Source of the DNA: Pyrenopolyporus hunteri
Lineage: Eukaryota > Ascomycota > Sordariomycetes > Xylariales > Hypoxylaceae
Assembly (NCBI GenBank): GCA_902806595.1
Contig: CADCXC010000019.1
Span: 186,001 to 250,000, forward strand
DNA length: 64,000 bases
Direction: 5' to 3'
Shown: positions 51,414 to 64,000 of the stretch, in pieces
How positions within the stretch are numbered: position 1 is the stretch's first letter
Layout of the letters: the number at the start of each line of letters is the position of its first letter
Made by a program: the position numbers and the translations under genes
The notes under the pieces: model-generated
What the model was told of the DNA's origin: nothing
Database searches by the model: none
The model's input: the letters and a program-made list of their open reading frames with translations, nothing else

Positions 51414-52118
51414 CTGGGTTACGCACTCAGGTAAGTACCTGCCTGCTACCTACGTAGCGTAACACCTACCTACCTAGGTACCTGGATAGTATGTACCGTG
51501 ATCCCACTGCTTCCCTTTCCACTCTTCCCTTCTTCCCCATCTCCCTCTCAATTTTCCTAGCTGCAACAACATACATACATCATTCTCCCTTTTCGTCCAT
51601 GATTCACGGCGCCAAGCTATTGGATGGAGGCCGTGGACAACACCAAACTTGGAATGTCTCAATACTATGCTCTAACCGGAATTTTACGTCTGGGCGACGT
51701 GAGTGTCCCGCCCTTCCCTGCTGGCGACCCCGAGTAGAGCTAGCGTCGCATAAGAAAGAGCCCAAACATGTACGGATTTCGTAGTCCACGATGCTGGCGG
51801 CGCCTTAGACGGGGTTGTTGTTGGGGGGGACACTGATGGGCAACCCGACCTTGCGTCTGACCTTGGAAAGCAGACCGAGTGCGTGACTCCTTATATATAT
51901 TTAAGAATGGAAGCTAGTTCTCCGCATCGTGGATATCATGTAGCATCTTCGTCTCTTGGCTAATTGGAAGCCCATGAACACGTCGGGATCACGCGCCAAT
52001 ATCGCTAACCCTGCAACTCTCGGGGTCTCTGCATCACCCGCCAGCAGCTTCTCTACTAGGTTTTGTTCTAATAAATCTCGAGGGGTGAGCATCGCTTGAC
52101 GCTTGACGCTTGACCGAG
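51414..52118. other. Intergenic, promoter region of the APP1-like gene
   Basis: CTACCTAC/TACCTAGG repeats at 51,430-51,485, then mixed sequence. A TATATATATTTAA patch at ~51,892. Several short frames on both strands lack resemblance to known families and are not called. Confidence 0.4.
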
Positions 52119-53474
52119 ATGGCCACACGTTACAAGTACACAGGAGCACTCGAAATGCAGCATCGCACCCGAAAGGAGCGCCGATTCGACGAGACCGAGC
52201 GTGAATTGCCTAACTTCTCTCCCTTCACCTCGGCTCTAACCTCGACCGATAAGGCCCTTCAACTTCTGTCCTATTTGGGCAAGAAGAATCCCTTCCCGCG
52301 CTCAATTACGGGACGGGATACCGTTTGGCTGCTGGACAACACCGCATATCGTAACGAAGCAACGGGGAGGTGGGAGGCGGAATTTGTTACGGCCGCTTTC
52401 TCCCAGCGTTCGTCGTGTCCCATCATTGACGCTGTAACTGTTGTTGCCGGAAAGATCGACTTGGACGAGAAAGACCCCAATTATCCCACCATCGAAGAGC
52501 GCATCCGGCCCTTCTTACAGGATATCAAGCCGGGGGCTCAGGTCAAGGCGCTTCAAGAAGGAAAAACACCACTCAAACTCGGTCCCGGCGGTAGGAACGG
52601 GATTAGCAGCGATATTAAGAGGCTACCTGAGGGCAGGGGCCATGCCATCCTCGTTCCTACGGTCGCCAAAGTCCCCAAAGGCGCCGATGGCCTGCTAGAA
52701 ATGAAAACCTTCTTCGCCGAACCAGAAGGCTGGGCCGTAATATCCGGTATACTAGCTACCTATCTAGCTATAAGAGTGCGAGGACCGCTGACATCGACGC
52801 ACAGATATTGATGACACGATCAAGGTTACTCAGACGAGCGATCCTGTCGGCATTCTGCGGACGACCTTCCTCGAGACGCCTAGGGTTTGTCCCGGCATGC
52901 CCGAATTGTACCGATCCATTCAATCTTATATCGGGGAGCAGTCGCCGTGGTTCTATCTGTCAGCCTCGCCGTATAATCTATACCCCTTCTTACGCGATTT
53001 CCGTGAGCAACACTATCCGCACGGCACCATTATTTTACGCGACGCTAGTTGGATGAGCCTGCCAGGGCTGCTGACGACTCTTACGCTTGGTACGGAAGAT
53101 TACAAGGTTGACCGCATGGGAAAGATTCATTCGTGGCTTCCGAAAAGGAAGATGATCTGTATTGGCGATTCGACTCAGTCTGATCCCGAAGCTTACGGCG
53201 AGATGTGAGTGGCCATTATATCGCCTTATGTTGAACGTCTCGATATTGACTTTGATTAATTAAATCCAGTTACCGAACACGCCCTGGCTGGGTCAAGATG
53301 ATCCTCATCCGCAAAGTAGAAGATATCGCCGCTATCGGGATCGAGGCAAAGAACGAACCGGAGCGATTCGAGAAAGCTTTCAAAGATGTGCCGCGCAGCT
53401 ATGGCATGTGTTCTCAGACCCGGCCGAATGCAACGATATTATCCGGGATACGGTTTCCAAGTCTTCATAAATAG
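52119..53474 (+). CDS. APP1-type phosphatidate phosphatase (DUF2183), probable 1-nt deletion near the 3' end
   Basis: Exons 52,119-52,746, 52,805-53,204, 53,270-53,474. Intron 1 (58 nt, GCTGAC branch, CAG) joins AVIS to DIDDT; intron 2 (65 nt, GTGAGT...CCAG) joins AYGE to IYRTRPGWV. The spliced frame gives 410 residues. Catalytic HAD-like motif DIDDT at 210-214 (Asp210 and Asp212), then GMPELYRSIQ, FYLSASPYNLYPF and ICIGDSTQSDPEAYGE, the signature of the APP1 catalytic domain, which dephosphorylates phosphatidate to diacylglycerol. The N-terminal ~200 residues have the accessory region of fungal homologues. After VPRS (~53,400) the literal frame becomes unlike the family, but shifting by one missing base yields WHVFSDPAECNDIIRDTV and a stop at 53,468-53,470. 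The start is the ATG at 52,119, which begins MATRYKYTGAL; an in-frame TTG at 52,110 is not used. Confidence 0.85.
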
Positions 53475-54049
53475 ATACAGGATATAGTAGGCGTTTCTCA
53501 GGCCGGGAGGGGGGGATGGGTTAGTATATTTTTACGTTGCGATTAGTTTCTACTGTAGTCTCCTTTCGTTGTTATTTCTTTGGATACCCTCGACCTTTAT
53601 GCGAGCAAACGAGTCTCTACGATGCTGTCCCTCCCCCGATCTCATAGTCAGTTGTGCCCAGTCTGATGATATTGTGTATGATGTCCGAGGGATATCGGCC
53701 ACACGGTTGCGACCGAAACCCCCAGACTAAAAAACAGTTATCCGTATGATGTTGGAACTCCGTACAGCCTACGTAGGTTCCTACCTACCTATACAACGTC
53801 ATACGATCGATACGCCTCCCCCGCACGTCTTACATGCAAGGTACCCACCTGCGAGCAGCTCTGTCTTGTCTCGTCCTATCCAATCTTTGCTCCGGTTATG
53901 CCGGGAGTCGACGTGCGGCACTACCTCCCATCGTGCTGTATGCCCATATTCAAAAGTAGCTAGCCTCTTCGAAACTACTCCATCTGCGAAGGTCCACGCA
54001 TTCCCCCGTCCCTTTTCGACCTTGCCTTTTAATCATTTACTCCACGCTC
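53475..54049. other. Intergenic between APP1-like and GST genes
   Basis: A G-run (GGGAGGGGGGGATGGG) just after the APP1 stop, a CCTACCTACCTATA repeat near 53,781, and a C/T-rich approach to the GST start. No independent gene is supported; the 103-codon frame at 53,746-54,057 lacks any recognisable feature. Confidence 0.45.
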
Positions 54050-55106
54050 ATGCTTAAAAGCCAGCTATTTACCGGCGTGGTTCACAGAGTCCATAGCAAA
54101 GCATATTCATCAATCAAGCCGTTTCCCATATCGCAGCCCCGTAACCACAGTTCTCATCGATCATACCGCCCCACCATGTCTGCTCCCAAGCGTCAGAAGT
54201 CATCCAAGGATGTGCCGTACGAACTCATATACTGGCCTCGTATGCCCGGTCGTGGCGAGCACATCCGCTTGGCCCTCGAAGAGGCCGGCGCAACATATAC
54301 CGACACGGCGCATATCGAAAATGGCATAGACCAAGTCAGCGCACAGGTTGACGAAAGTAACGTGGGCGACGACTTAAACCCACCGCCCTTCGCACCGCCT
54401 ATCCTCCGTCACGGCGATCTCCTCATCTCTCAGACCCCCAACATCCTACTATACCTAGGGCCCCGGCTCGGCTTGGTTCCGAGCGAGGACGACGAAGAGC
54501 ATCCGGATGCGCTGTATAAGGTGAATGAGTTAACCTTGACAGCCCTCGACGGCTTGAGTAACGAAGTACACGACTGCCACCATCCCATCGCGTCGGGGCT
54601 ATACTACGAGGATCAGAAAGAGGAAGCCAAGCGGAGGAGTAAAGACTTCGTGCAGAATCGGCTTCCCAAGTTTTTAGGCTATTTTGAACGCGTGCTGCAG
54701 GGCAAAGCAAGCGGAGAAGGGCCCTGGCTCTACGCTGGCCAATTGACATATGCGGATTTGGTTCTGTTCCAGGTGAGCCATCCTCCCTCTATCCCCTCTA
54801 TCCCCTATATCCCCTCTCACCCACGTGTGAAGACCGAGTTAAAGTCGTCATCTAAATCAGCAGCTGCATAGACGGATAATCACTGATATCTCATAGTGTA
54901 TTGATGGCACCAAGTTCGCTTTTAGGAAGGCTATGGCCGCCGCCGAGAAATCGGGCAAGTATGCGCACGTCTTCAAGCTGTACGACGCGGTCAAGGAGCG
55001 ACCCAGGATTAGCGAATACTTAGCTAGCAAGAGGAGGCTACAATACTCCTTGGGTATCTACCGATATTACGAAGAGTTGGACTTCGGGCCAGAGGGTCGT
55101 GATTGA
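54050..55106 (+). CDS. Glutathione S-transferase (sigma/mu-like fungal class)
   Basis: Exons to 54,772 and 54,897-55,106, intron 54,773-54,896 (124 nt, GTGAGC...CATAG). The junction joins LTYADLVLFQ to CIDGTKFAFRKAM. The thioredoxin-like N domain opens YELIYWPRMPGRGEHIRLALEE, with the Tyr-start and GRGE-IRL motif of sigma-like GSTs. The glutathione-binding loop is seen as LLISQTPNILLYL, where SQT replaces the usual ESxAI. The helical C domain has the T-x-x-D N-capping box (TYAD). Two starts are possible. ATG 54,176 in a CCACCATG context gives 268 aa, cytosolic. ATG 54,050 gives 310 aa with a 42-residue basic, Ser-rich, acid-free leader that could target mitochondria. Conjugates glutathione to electrophiles; substrate unknown. 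Confidence 0.88.
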
Positions 55107-57190
55107 GACCCGACACACCGGTAGACAAAAGAAAAATCTGGGTTGTGGAGGAGGTAGATAAAATGGAATAAAATAAAACACAACTAGCTTCACATTATTA
55201 AGGACCTTACCTAATTTAGCCTTGGCTAGCATTATTTGTATACCTGTAGGTAGGTATGTTATTTATTTGTGAGGCACAAGCAAACATTCATCTGGTGGTA
55301 AATCACCCTCTATGTTTCTTGGTACATGAGGTAACGGGGATAGCACATTCACACCGCCGTCAATTACCACTTTAATAGTTTCCCAATAAGTCATCCGCCA
55401 ACTTCCACGTCTTCCATCGGGAAGGTTATGAAATTAGTGTCGAGCCCTTCTCGGGATGCTCATTCTACGAGCTCGCCTAAAATAACCCATACCACCAGAT
55501 TATGAATCAACCTCCTCGTCTTAACCTCAAGGTACTATTCCAGATGATTCATCCAGCTGTTGAAATTGAAGAAATCTAAACCGAGACTACGGATAAGCTA
55601 GTTGGACTGAATCTAAGTAGGTAGTAATTACCATCAGCGCAGTTCAGAGGTCGGAATCGTCAAGTTATCACCTACCACCCTCCCAAATTAAGTACAATCA
55701 TCACACCAACATCCTAAGAGCCGTCTTTCCTTTTCTTTTTCAGCTAGGGCATACGTCAGAGTGTCTAGTTAATACGCCGTGCCTCGGTCTACCAATGACC
55801 ATTTCGGGAGAATTAAGATCCTGCTTCTGCTAATGTTGATGCCCCTAAAGTAGCACGCTTTTCGGCCCCTATCCCGATTGAGACTAAATTCATGTGTAGA
55901 AGGTCATCTACACCCGAAACATAAGAAGCCTTATCTCTATACCGTTTCCCCCACTATAAGCAGATCAAGAAATCCGTCGTTGCAGAACATCCTAACCGAA
56001 AGGCTGTACGCATATATCAATTGGAAACTGTTGATCGAGCCAACTATGGAGGTGAGCGTCTAGCCTACCCAGGTACCTAAACTGCGTCTGGGGCGGCATT
56101 GCGTTTTTACTCTTGTCACCATTTCAACCAGACTCATGATCGTCTCAAATAAATCGAAGAGTGTGCCGTTGCTCCCTTGTTACTTACAAGGGTTTCAATG
56201 CAACCTACGCCGGTTTCCCCGTTACACGTATGTACGTTACTTGGTCAATTTGAACCAACAGTCAGTGAACCTATACAGCTTGGATATTTTCCTGTCTTGT
56301 TAAGATAGACCTAAGTCTTGCATTGAGAACTACATACCTAACCGCCAATCTCAAAACGAAAAGGATCCCGTGGATGCATATGTCCATATAGTGGGGTTGT
56401 GTCCTAAGCCAGTGAAGTTGCGTTATCATGTTAAACGCAATTATTTAGTCTTCTTATACGATAATGTCCCGTTTATAATGATACACCTAATCCAGGTTCC
56501 GCCGTAGAGGTAATGTTGAACTCCTGATAGTCCACGGCTGGCAGGGGATAACGCATAAGGCATAATACTAGAAAGGGGGAGATGGGGGAGGAGGTTCGGA
56601 TCAGACATCTCCTTACTTCTTTTCCGGTTACATTCGGTGCTGGGGAGAGGGGGAGGTGTAAGCAGGTGTTCTCACCAAAAATTGTGCATACCTAGGTAGG
56701 TACCTAGCTGTCAAAGATTGTGAAATCCCGGACATGACTCGAGAAAATAAGGCAATCCGTGTCTTCGGGTCGGTCCGCGTAATGTAGCACATTCAATTGA
56801 ATTACTTTCTCGAGTGATCCATGGATGTCCTGTTCATTCGTCGTCCGGGTTCCCATCGCGGATAGGAAACATAGGTACCTAGGTAAGTATGTGCGTGCCG
56901 GCATGTATTGTGTCATGAATGCGCAATGAATTATAAGGACCTAGAATATCGAGCTCTAGATCATGCTCAGACAGTTCTCCTTATAACCCTTGAAGAGAGG
57001 GATGTTCCTTTACGAAGAGGTTACTTCGTAGGGACGGTTTTTACGTATACGATACTTGCAAAGATAAATGACCTATCGTTTATTCTATCCATGTTTTGAT
57101 CCTGGTGTCAAAAGCAATTATTTGCATAGTGGCGCCAACATCGTCTTAAGTACGCGATGGGGTATGTAACGTATTTATCTTAAACATTTC
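55107..57190. other. Gene-poor intergenic region
   Basis: About 2.1 kb of normal composition. No frame above ~70 codons and none resembling a family. TACCTAGGTAGGTACC palindromes at 56,688-56,705 and 56,873-56,888, and AGGTAGGTA at ~55,250 and 55,616. Slight AT rise at 57,160-57,200 marks entry into the next RIP tract. Confidence 0.5.
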
Positions 57191-58930
57191 TTACTTTATT
57201 AAGTGACGCTTTATAAGGAATTAATAATAAAAAATTAATATTAAACTTTTAATTTAACATTAATTATAGGTAATTTCGAAAAATGTTCGTAAAATTTTTA
57301 ATTAAATAATTAATAAATAAATATATATATATTTAATAATAAAATAATAATTTTAAATTTATTAAAATTTAATTTTTTAATTTTTTTTTTCGAACGTTTT
57401 TTTTACGTAAATAAATATTTATTTATTTAAATAAATAAATAAATATATATAAAATTTTAACGTTTAAAATTTATTTTTAATAAAATTAATATTATTATAT
57501 AAATTTAATTTTATATAAATTAATAATATTAATAAAAAAATTTATATAAATATTTTAACGTTTTTAAAAAAATTAATTAAATCGTATATATATAATTTAA
57601 AAAATAAATAATTTAAAAAAATAAATAAAAAAATTTAAATAAAAAAATTTATACGTTAAATTATATTAAATTATTTATTAAAAATTTAATATATATATTA
57701 AAAAAAAACGTTTTTTATATTAAACGTATTTTTTTTTAAACGTTTTAATAAAATTAAACGATTTAATTTAAATTAAATCGTTTAATTTAAATTAAATTAT
57801 TTAATTTTAATATACGTATATATATTTTTAATATATATATATATATACGTATACGTATATATATATTTAAATATATATATAAAAATAAAAATAAAAAAAT
57901 ATAATTTTTATAATTTTTTATAAAAATTATATTTTTTTTTTATTTTTTTTTCGTATATTTTTAAATTATAAATATTTTATTTTTTATTATATTTAAATTT
58001 TAAATTACGATTTACGTTATATTAATTTAATTAATTAATTTATAAATTTATTAAATTAATTATAAAAATTTATAATTACGCGTATAAATTTTAATATAAT
58101 ATTAAAATATATATATTTAATAAATAAATAAAATAAATATATATTATTATATTTTTTAAAAATTAAAATTTTAAAATTAAAATAATTAAAATAAATCGAT
58201 GTAATTAATATAATATAATTAATATAATTAATATAATTTATAAAAATTAAAATAATTAATTAAATTAAATTAAATTAAATTAAATAATTTTAATTAAATT
58301 AAATAATTTTAATTAAATTAAATAATTTTAATTAAATTAAACGATTTTAAATTTTAAAACGTTTAAAAAATAAATTTTTATTCGATTAAATTATATATAC
58401 GATTTATTTAATTAAACGATATTTAAACGATTTTTTTAATTAAACGTTCGAAATAAATAAAATATATAATATTTAAATAATATATATATTATATATTAAA
58501 TAAATAATTTAATTTTTATAATTTTAAATTAATAAACGATTTAATTAATTAAATAATATATATATTAAAAAATTAAATTAAATTAAATATATATCGTTTA
58601 ATTAATTTTTTTTAAAACGTTAAAATATTTATTTATTTACATATTATTATTAATAAATAAAAAAAAAATAAAAAATTAAAAAAATATTTTTATAAAATAT
58701 TTAAATTTTAAATATTTATTTAATATTTTAATTTAATTAATATATATAATATTTATATAAATATAATACTTATAGTTATAATATTTATACGCGTAATATA
58801 TATTTAAATAAATATTTATATAAATATTTAAATACTTATATATACCTACTTATATAAATGCCGTATATATACTTCGTACTTATAATAATTAAAATAATTT
58901 AATGAAAAAGCCGTAAAATTATAACGGTAT
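57190..58930. repeat. Second RIP-mutated AT tract (1.7 kb)
   Basis: A/T-saturated with C only in CpG, like the large block. Contains (TA)n stretches at 57,815-57,885, an inverted repeat at ~57,885-57,955, and a ~23-bp tandem repeat (TTTTAATTAAATTAAATAA) at 58,255-58,345. No recognisable transposon domain, LTR or boundary repeat. Confidence 0.75.
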
Positions 58931-60060
58931 ATGTTAATGCTCACCTATATAAGTCTTTAATATTAAATACTTTCTACTTATTACCCCTAAACCCGCGATG
59001 GGAATTCTTCTACTCGGTGAGCGGCACTGTGTAAATAATAGGTAGATGGTGTTTTTCCCAAAGTAACGTATACATATGTATCATCTACCTGTAATTCTTA
59101 CATGGGACTTATATACCTAGGTACCTATGCATCTTATATAGGTATGCATTGCAATGATGACGCAGGAATCGTCTTACCTCCACTATCTCCACCACTTGCG
59201 GCCCAGGGCAGTAGAATAATATCAGTACATTCAATATGACTTGCAGGCGGAATCTTATGCAAGGCGTATATCTACCCGTATACAGCACAAAACATAATTA
59301 TACTAGAATCCAATACTAATACGTACGTGCGTGCTGTCACGGGACGTTTAGGACTCCGTTGCTGCGGTTGAAAAAGTAAGGAGCCAGAGGAGTCAAAAGG
59401 AATCCTCGAACGTTTCGAGAAGCCCTTCTCTGGCGAACGAATATCAAACCCCAAAATAACCTCACATAACCTACGTAAATGTCGGTCTGTAAGTGAGGAG
59501 GCGGTGACCAGTATTGCACATGTATAACTACCTACCTACCTACCTATATATGTGGTTGGCTAGGTACCTACATATGTCGCCCTGATTCGACATATCATGG
59601 ATATCATGGATATCATGGGTCCATTCCGTTGCATTAAGCCAATCGCCTTACCCTAAGGTATAAGTAAGGTCGGCTTATAATCTCCTTATAGGTGCAGCCC
59701 TACTTAACTTAGTTCCAACTTCTCGGGAATTTAAATAAATGAAAAGGGATCCGCTCCACGTGCTGCAGTGGCACTGGAAGGGCATGAAGGCCATATTTTC
59801 AAGGCTAGGCAAGCTAATTATGTTCCGTTACGGGACTCTGTAAAATCAGTGGAGCCTGTCAAACAAAGGGGTGGTAGCCTCACTGCAGAATCGCGAGAGC
59901 TTGATGGTGTAAGGTGTTAGGGCGGTAAGAATTTGACTAGCCCCTTCATGAGAAAGCTCTCGCTACCTAGGTGGGTAGTTCAACATGAGCTACGTAGGTA
60001 GGTAGACTCGACTTTGGGTACGCATCTTCCGCTTCTCAGAATCGTCCCGGCTTAATTTTA
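58931..60060. other. Small non-RIPed island without a gene
   Basis: 1.1 kb of ordinary composition between two AT tracts. It has TACCTACCTACCTA and TACCTAGGTACC motifs (59,110-59,130, 59,530-59,570, 59,965-60,005) and a triple ATATCATGG repeat at ~59,595-59,620. Short minus-strand frames (60 codons) overlap each other and look random. Confidence 0.5.
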
Positions 60061-63000
60061 ACGACGATGGCAAATTATTAATTTTTTAATTAAATATTTA
60101 TAATATTTTATTTATTAATATTTATTTTAATTAACACATAATAAAAAATTACGACGTTATAAAAAATAATAAACGTAAATATAATTTTTTATTTCAATTT
60201 TTTCAGTAAATATTAAATTCGATTAATTATATTAATAACGATAATAAAATAAATAATTTAAGTATTATTATATATTAATTTATATAAAATAATATATTTT
60301 AATATTTTAATTTTTTAACGTTTTCTTCGAAATAAAGTTTTATTTTATTAATTAATAATGTTAAATAATATTTTACTCGAAATTACATTATTTTTATTAA
60401 AGTTATATTTTTTAAATTTTATATAATATATAATATATAGGGTAATTTAAATATTTTTATTCGAAGTTATATTATTTTTAATTAATATATATTTTAATTT
60501 TATATTATATAATACGATATTTTTATTTTGATTTTATTATTTTTTTTAATTAATTTATTATATTTTAAATATTATATAAAGTTTTTTTATTTTAATTTAT
60601 ATATATTTTTTTATTTTTATATTTTATTTATTTTATTTTTATATTATTATATTATATATATTAATTATATTAATAAATATTTCGTAAATTTAAGTTTTAT
60701 TTATTTTAAATTTTATATATATTTATTTAATTTAAAAAATTATTTAATTTATTTATATATATCGTTTATTTTATATTTATGTTATTATATTATATATATT
60801 AAATATATTAAAATATACGTAAATATAATACGTATTTTTAAACATTAAAATAAAATTATAATAAAACGTATCGAATTTATTTTTTATATTTTAATTTTTT
60901 TTTATATTTCCTTTTATTTTATTATTTATTTAAATAATTTTTTTATATATAATTTAAATAATTAATATTAAAATAAAAAACATTAACTTCGATTTTATAA
61001 AATAATTTAATTTATAATTTAATTTTTTTATTATAACGTAATTTATAATTTTATTTAATAACGAAATTTTAAAAATAATAAATATCGATTATATAATAAA
61101 ATTAATAAATTTTAAACGTATTATAATAAATATAAAATAATATAAATATTTTATTTATAAATTTATATTAATATACGTAAAGTATTATTAATATTAATAC
61201 GCGTTTAATTATATAAATGCGCGTTTTAATATATAAATATACGTATTATCGATTTTAATACGCGGATAAATATTCGATTCGACGTTTTCGATATTCGTTT
61301 AAATTCGATTTAAAATATCGTAAATAATTTTATTTTTTTTTATATTTAATTATTTAAATGTTTAAATATTAATTAATATTTTATTATAAAAATATAATAT
61401 TTTCGCGCGATTTATTAATAATTATATTATAAGTTTAAATGTTAAATTAAAATTATTTTAATTTATAAAAATTAATACTTTTATTTATTAATTAAAAATA
61501 AATTAATAAATAATTTTCGAGTATTATTTAATAAAAGTTTAATTAATTTAAATATATAATTATATTTACTTTTTAATAATTATCGATTTAAGTCGAATTT
61601 TATTAATTTTAAACGTAAATTTTTTTAAAACGGCGTTAATAAAATTATAAAAGTTTTTATAACAATTAAATTAATAAATATACGTTTATTTTAATTATTA
61701 AAAATTATATAAGCGTAAAAAAAATTATTATTACGAGGGTTTTAAAATAAAATTATATTAAATAAATAATCGGTTTTATAACGTTATAATAAACGTATAT
61801 AAAATTTATATTTTTCGAATTACGGTTAAATTTTTTTTTTTTCGTAATATTAATATATTTTATTTTTATTTTTATTTAATTTTTAATTTATAGTAAAATA
61901 TATTTTATAAATGTATAAACTTTTTAAGTTATTTTATAATAATAAATAATTTTTATCGTAAACGTATTAATTTTTTTATAATTATATTAACGTTTTAATA
62001 TTACGCGGTAAAATTTAATAAATACGTCGTAATTAATATAAATATAAAAAAGTATATTTACGATATAAAATTATTTATTATTATAAAAATATTTATTATA
62101 AAATATAAATTTTATATTTTAATATATTTATAATAAATTAATAATGTTAAATAATATTTAATAATAATAAAACGTACGATATAATAAATTAAGATTAAAT
62201 TTTATTAATGTTAAAAAAAAAAAAATTTAAACCGCGATTTTATATAAATACGTTAAAGCGAAATCGATCGACGTTTCGATATAAATAAATTAAATTAATA
62301 TTATTACGTTTAATATTTATTATTTATTTTATGTAAACGATTATTAAATTACGATATTTTTAAAAAATATTAAATTAATATATTAAAATAATTATTTTTT
62401 AAAATATTAAAAATTCGCGTATATTTAATAATAAATTTAAGTTTTAATATATTATAAATAAAATTTTAATTTAAAATTTATAAATTTAATTATATTATTT
62501 TTTTCGTAAATTAAATCGATTATTTAAAACGATTCGATTACGATTTATTTTATCGTAAATTTATTTATAAAATTTTAATATAATATTTCCCGTAATATAC
62601 GATATTTAATCGATGTTATAAATTTTTTTTACGTTTAAAGTTATTTATTAATTTTTTATACGATTTTTATTTATTTAATTAATCATTAAAATATTTCGAG
62701 AAAAATATCGATATATGTTATTATAAAAGTTTATACGTTAATCGCGTTAATATAATTTAAATTTTTATATTTAATTTCGAAAGGTAAAAAGTAATATAAA
62801 AATTAATTTTTAGTTTATTTATTTTTTTTTATAATAATTTTATTAAAGTTATTAATTAATATTATTTAAAAAAAACATTATTATTTCGAATTATAAAATA
62901 TTAAAAATTATAATATTACGATATATAATATTATTTTTATAAAAAAATTAAATTTTTAATTACGTTATAAAAAGTTATTTACGTTATTTTTATTATTTAA

Positions 63001-64000
63001 ATATTTTTATTTTTAGAAAATTATATATGTTATTTTTAATTAACGACGCGGTAAACGTAAAATTATCGATTATATTATTAAATTCCGATGGGTCGATATT
63101 TATATAACGATATTATATATTAATAAATAATAAAAAGATAATATCGTATTTATTATTAAATTTTAAATAATTAATTTCTTCGATTTTATAATTATTTAAA
63201 ACGTTAAATCGTTTATTATAAATGTATATTAATGCGGTATTTTTTTACGGTTTTATATTATAAGGTATTTTAATGCGGATTTTTAATAGTTACGAGTTTT
63301 TATTATAATATTTATATTTACGTTTATACGATCGAATGTCCCCGTTTTAAATATATTATAATAATAAAAAATATATTTACATTTTATTAATATTTTTAAA
63401 TAAAAATAAGTCGAGAATTTAAAAAATTAAATAATTGTTTTTATATATTTATAATAAAAATCGTCGCGATTAATGGTAAAGTTATTTACGGTAAATTTTA
63501 ATAATAATTTTAATTTTATAATTTTTTTAAAGCGTATATAATTTTATCGTTATTATAATATAATTTTATCGTTTATTTTATACGTAAATTTTTACCGTTA
63601 TTAAAATTATTTAAATAATCGATATAATAAATTTTCGTAATTTATAATATAAATATTTCGAATATTAAATTAAAAAAATAACGGTTATTATTAACGTTAT
63701 TAATTTATTTACTTCGAAAAAAAAGTTTATATTTTATTATTTTTTATTATTTTAAATTTTAAATTTAACCGTTAATCGTTATTTACGTCGTTAAAGTTTT
63801 AATCGAATGTAAAAATAAAAAAAAGTCGATAAATTAACGAATTAATTAATTTTAAAATTTATTATAATTAAAAATAATAAAAGGATATTTTTTAATTTAT
63901 TTTAACTTTTATTATTTATATTAATAAATTTATTATAATAATTTAATTTTAATTAATTTTATTAATTATTTATAATAAGTATAATTAATAAAATTATTAT
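60061..64000. repeat. Third RIP-mutated AT tract, continues past the window
   Basis: AT-saturated, C nearly only in CpG, residual G on plus (AAAGTT, AGGT), so any original element is probably minus-sense by analogy with the Copia pair. An R2 terminal copy lies at 62,150-62,290. The 106-codon frame at 60,528-60,848 is Phe/Ile/Leu/Tyr-only translation of AT sequence and is not a gene. Confidence 0.7.
62150..62290 (-). repeat. R2 terminal repeat copy in the third AT tract
   Basis: AAATTTTATTAATGTTAAAA, A-run, TTTAAACCGCGATTTTATAT, then ATTAAATTAATATTATTACG. This links the right-hand tract with repeats of the large block. The other end, if any, is outside the window. Confidence 0.45.

Noticed and set aside
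43619..55106. Secondary-metabolite or beta-lactam gene cluster
   Set aside because: Regulator, acyltransferase-like enzyme and GST are neighbours, but no backbone synthase, IPNS or transporter is present, and btn1 and APP1 are housekeeping-type genes.
60528..60848. 106-codon Phe/Ile/Tyr-rich frame
   Set aside because: Translation of AT-saturated sequence; no start context, motif or codon signal.

Overview
The window is nuclear DNA from a filamentous ascomycete (Pezizomycotina). The genes carry short GT-AG introns of about 50-124 nt with CTRAC-type branch sites. The families present (Zn(II)2Cys6 regulator with fungal_trans domain, penicillin-acyltransferase-like peptidase C45, BTN1/CLN3, APP1-type phosphatase) are typical of this group. 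The genome has clearly been through repeat-induced point mutation (RIP): moderate-GC gene islands alternate with extremely AT-rich tracts in which nearly every surviving C lies in a CpG.

Layout: (1) 1-3.7 kb, a gene with a centrosomin CM1 motif. (2) 3.74-40.38 kb, a 36.6-kb AT-rich gene-free block bounded by inverted copies of one ~85-bp sequence. It holds a RIP-destroyed Ty1/Copia retrotransposon (5,899-18,194) split by a second, inverted copy of the same family (8,502-14,660); both have intact 5-bp target duplications. It also holds several TIR/foldback repeats, many minisatellites, a 147-nt uninterrupted A run, and one non-RIPed 795-bp foldback element (19,623-20,417) with an 8-bp target duplication. 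(3) 40.4-55.1 kb, a gene island in order: HhH-GPD DNA glycosylase (+), Zn2Cys6 regulator (+), BTN1/CLN3 (-), isopenicillin-N-acyltransferase-like protein (-), APP1-type phosphatidate phosphatase (+), glutathione S-transferase (+). (4) 55.1-64 kb, gene-poor DNA with a second RIP tract (57.2-58.9 kb), a 1.1-kb geneless island and the start of a third RIP tract (60.06-64 kb).

The genes are individually transcribed and do not form an obvious pathway. Regulator, acyltransferase-like enzyme and GST lie within 12 kb, but no biosynthetic backbone enzyme is present, so a metabolic cluster is not supported. I revised several gene models: a 3' exon on the regulator, a 5' exon on the acyltransferase, three-exon structures for BTN1 and APP1, and two exons for GST. 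BTN1 (twice) and APP1 (once) each appear to miss single bases, which points to consensus errors or very recent gene decay.
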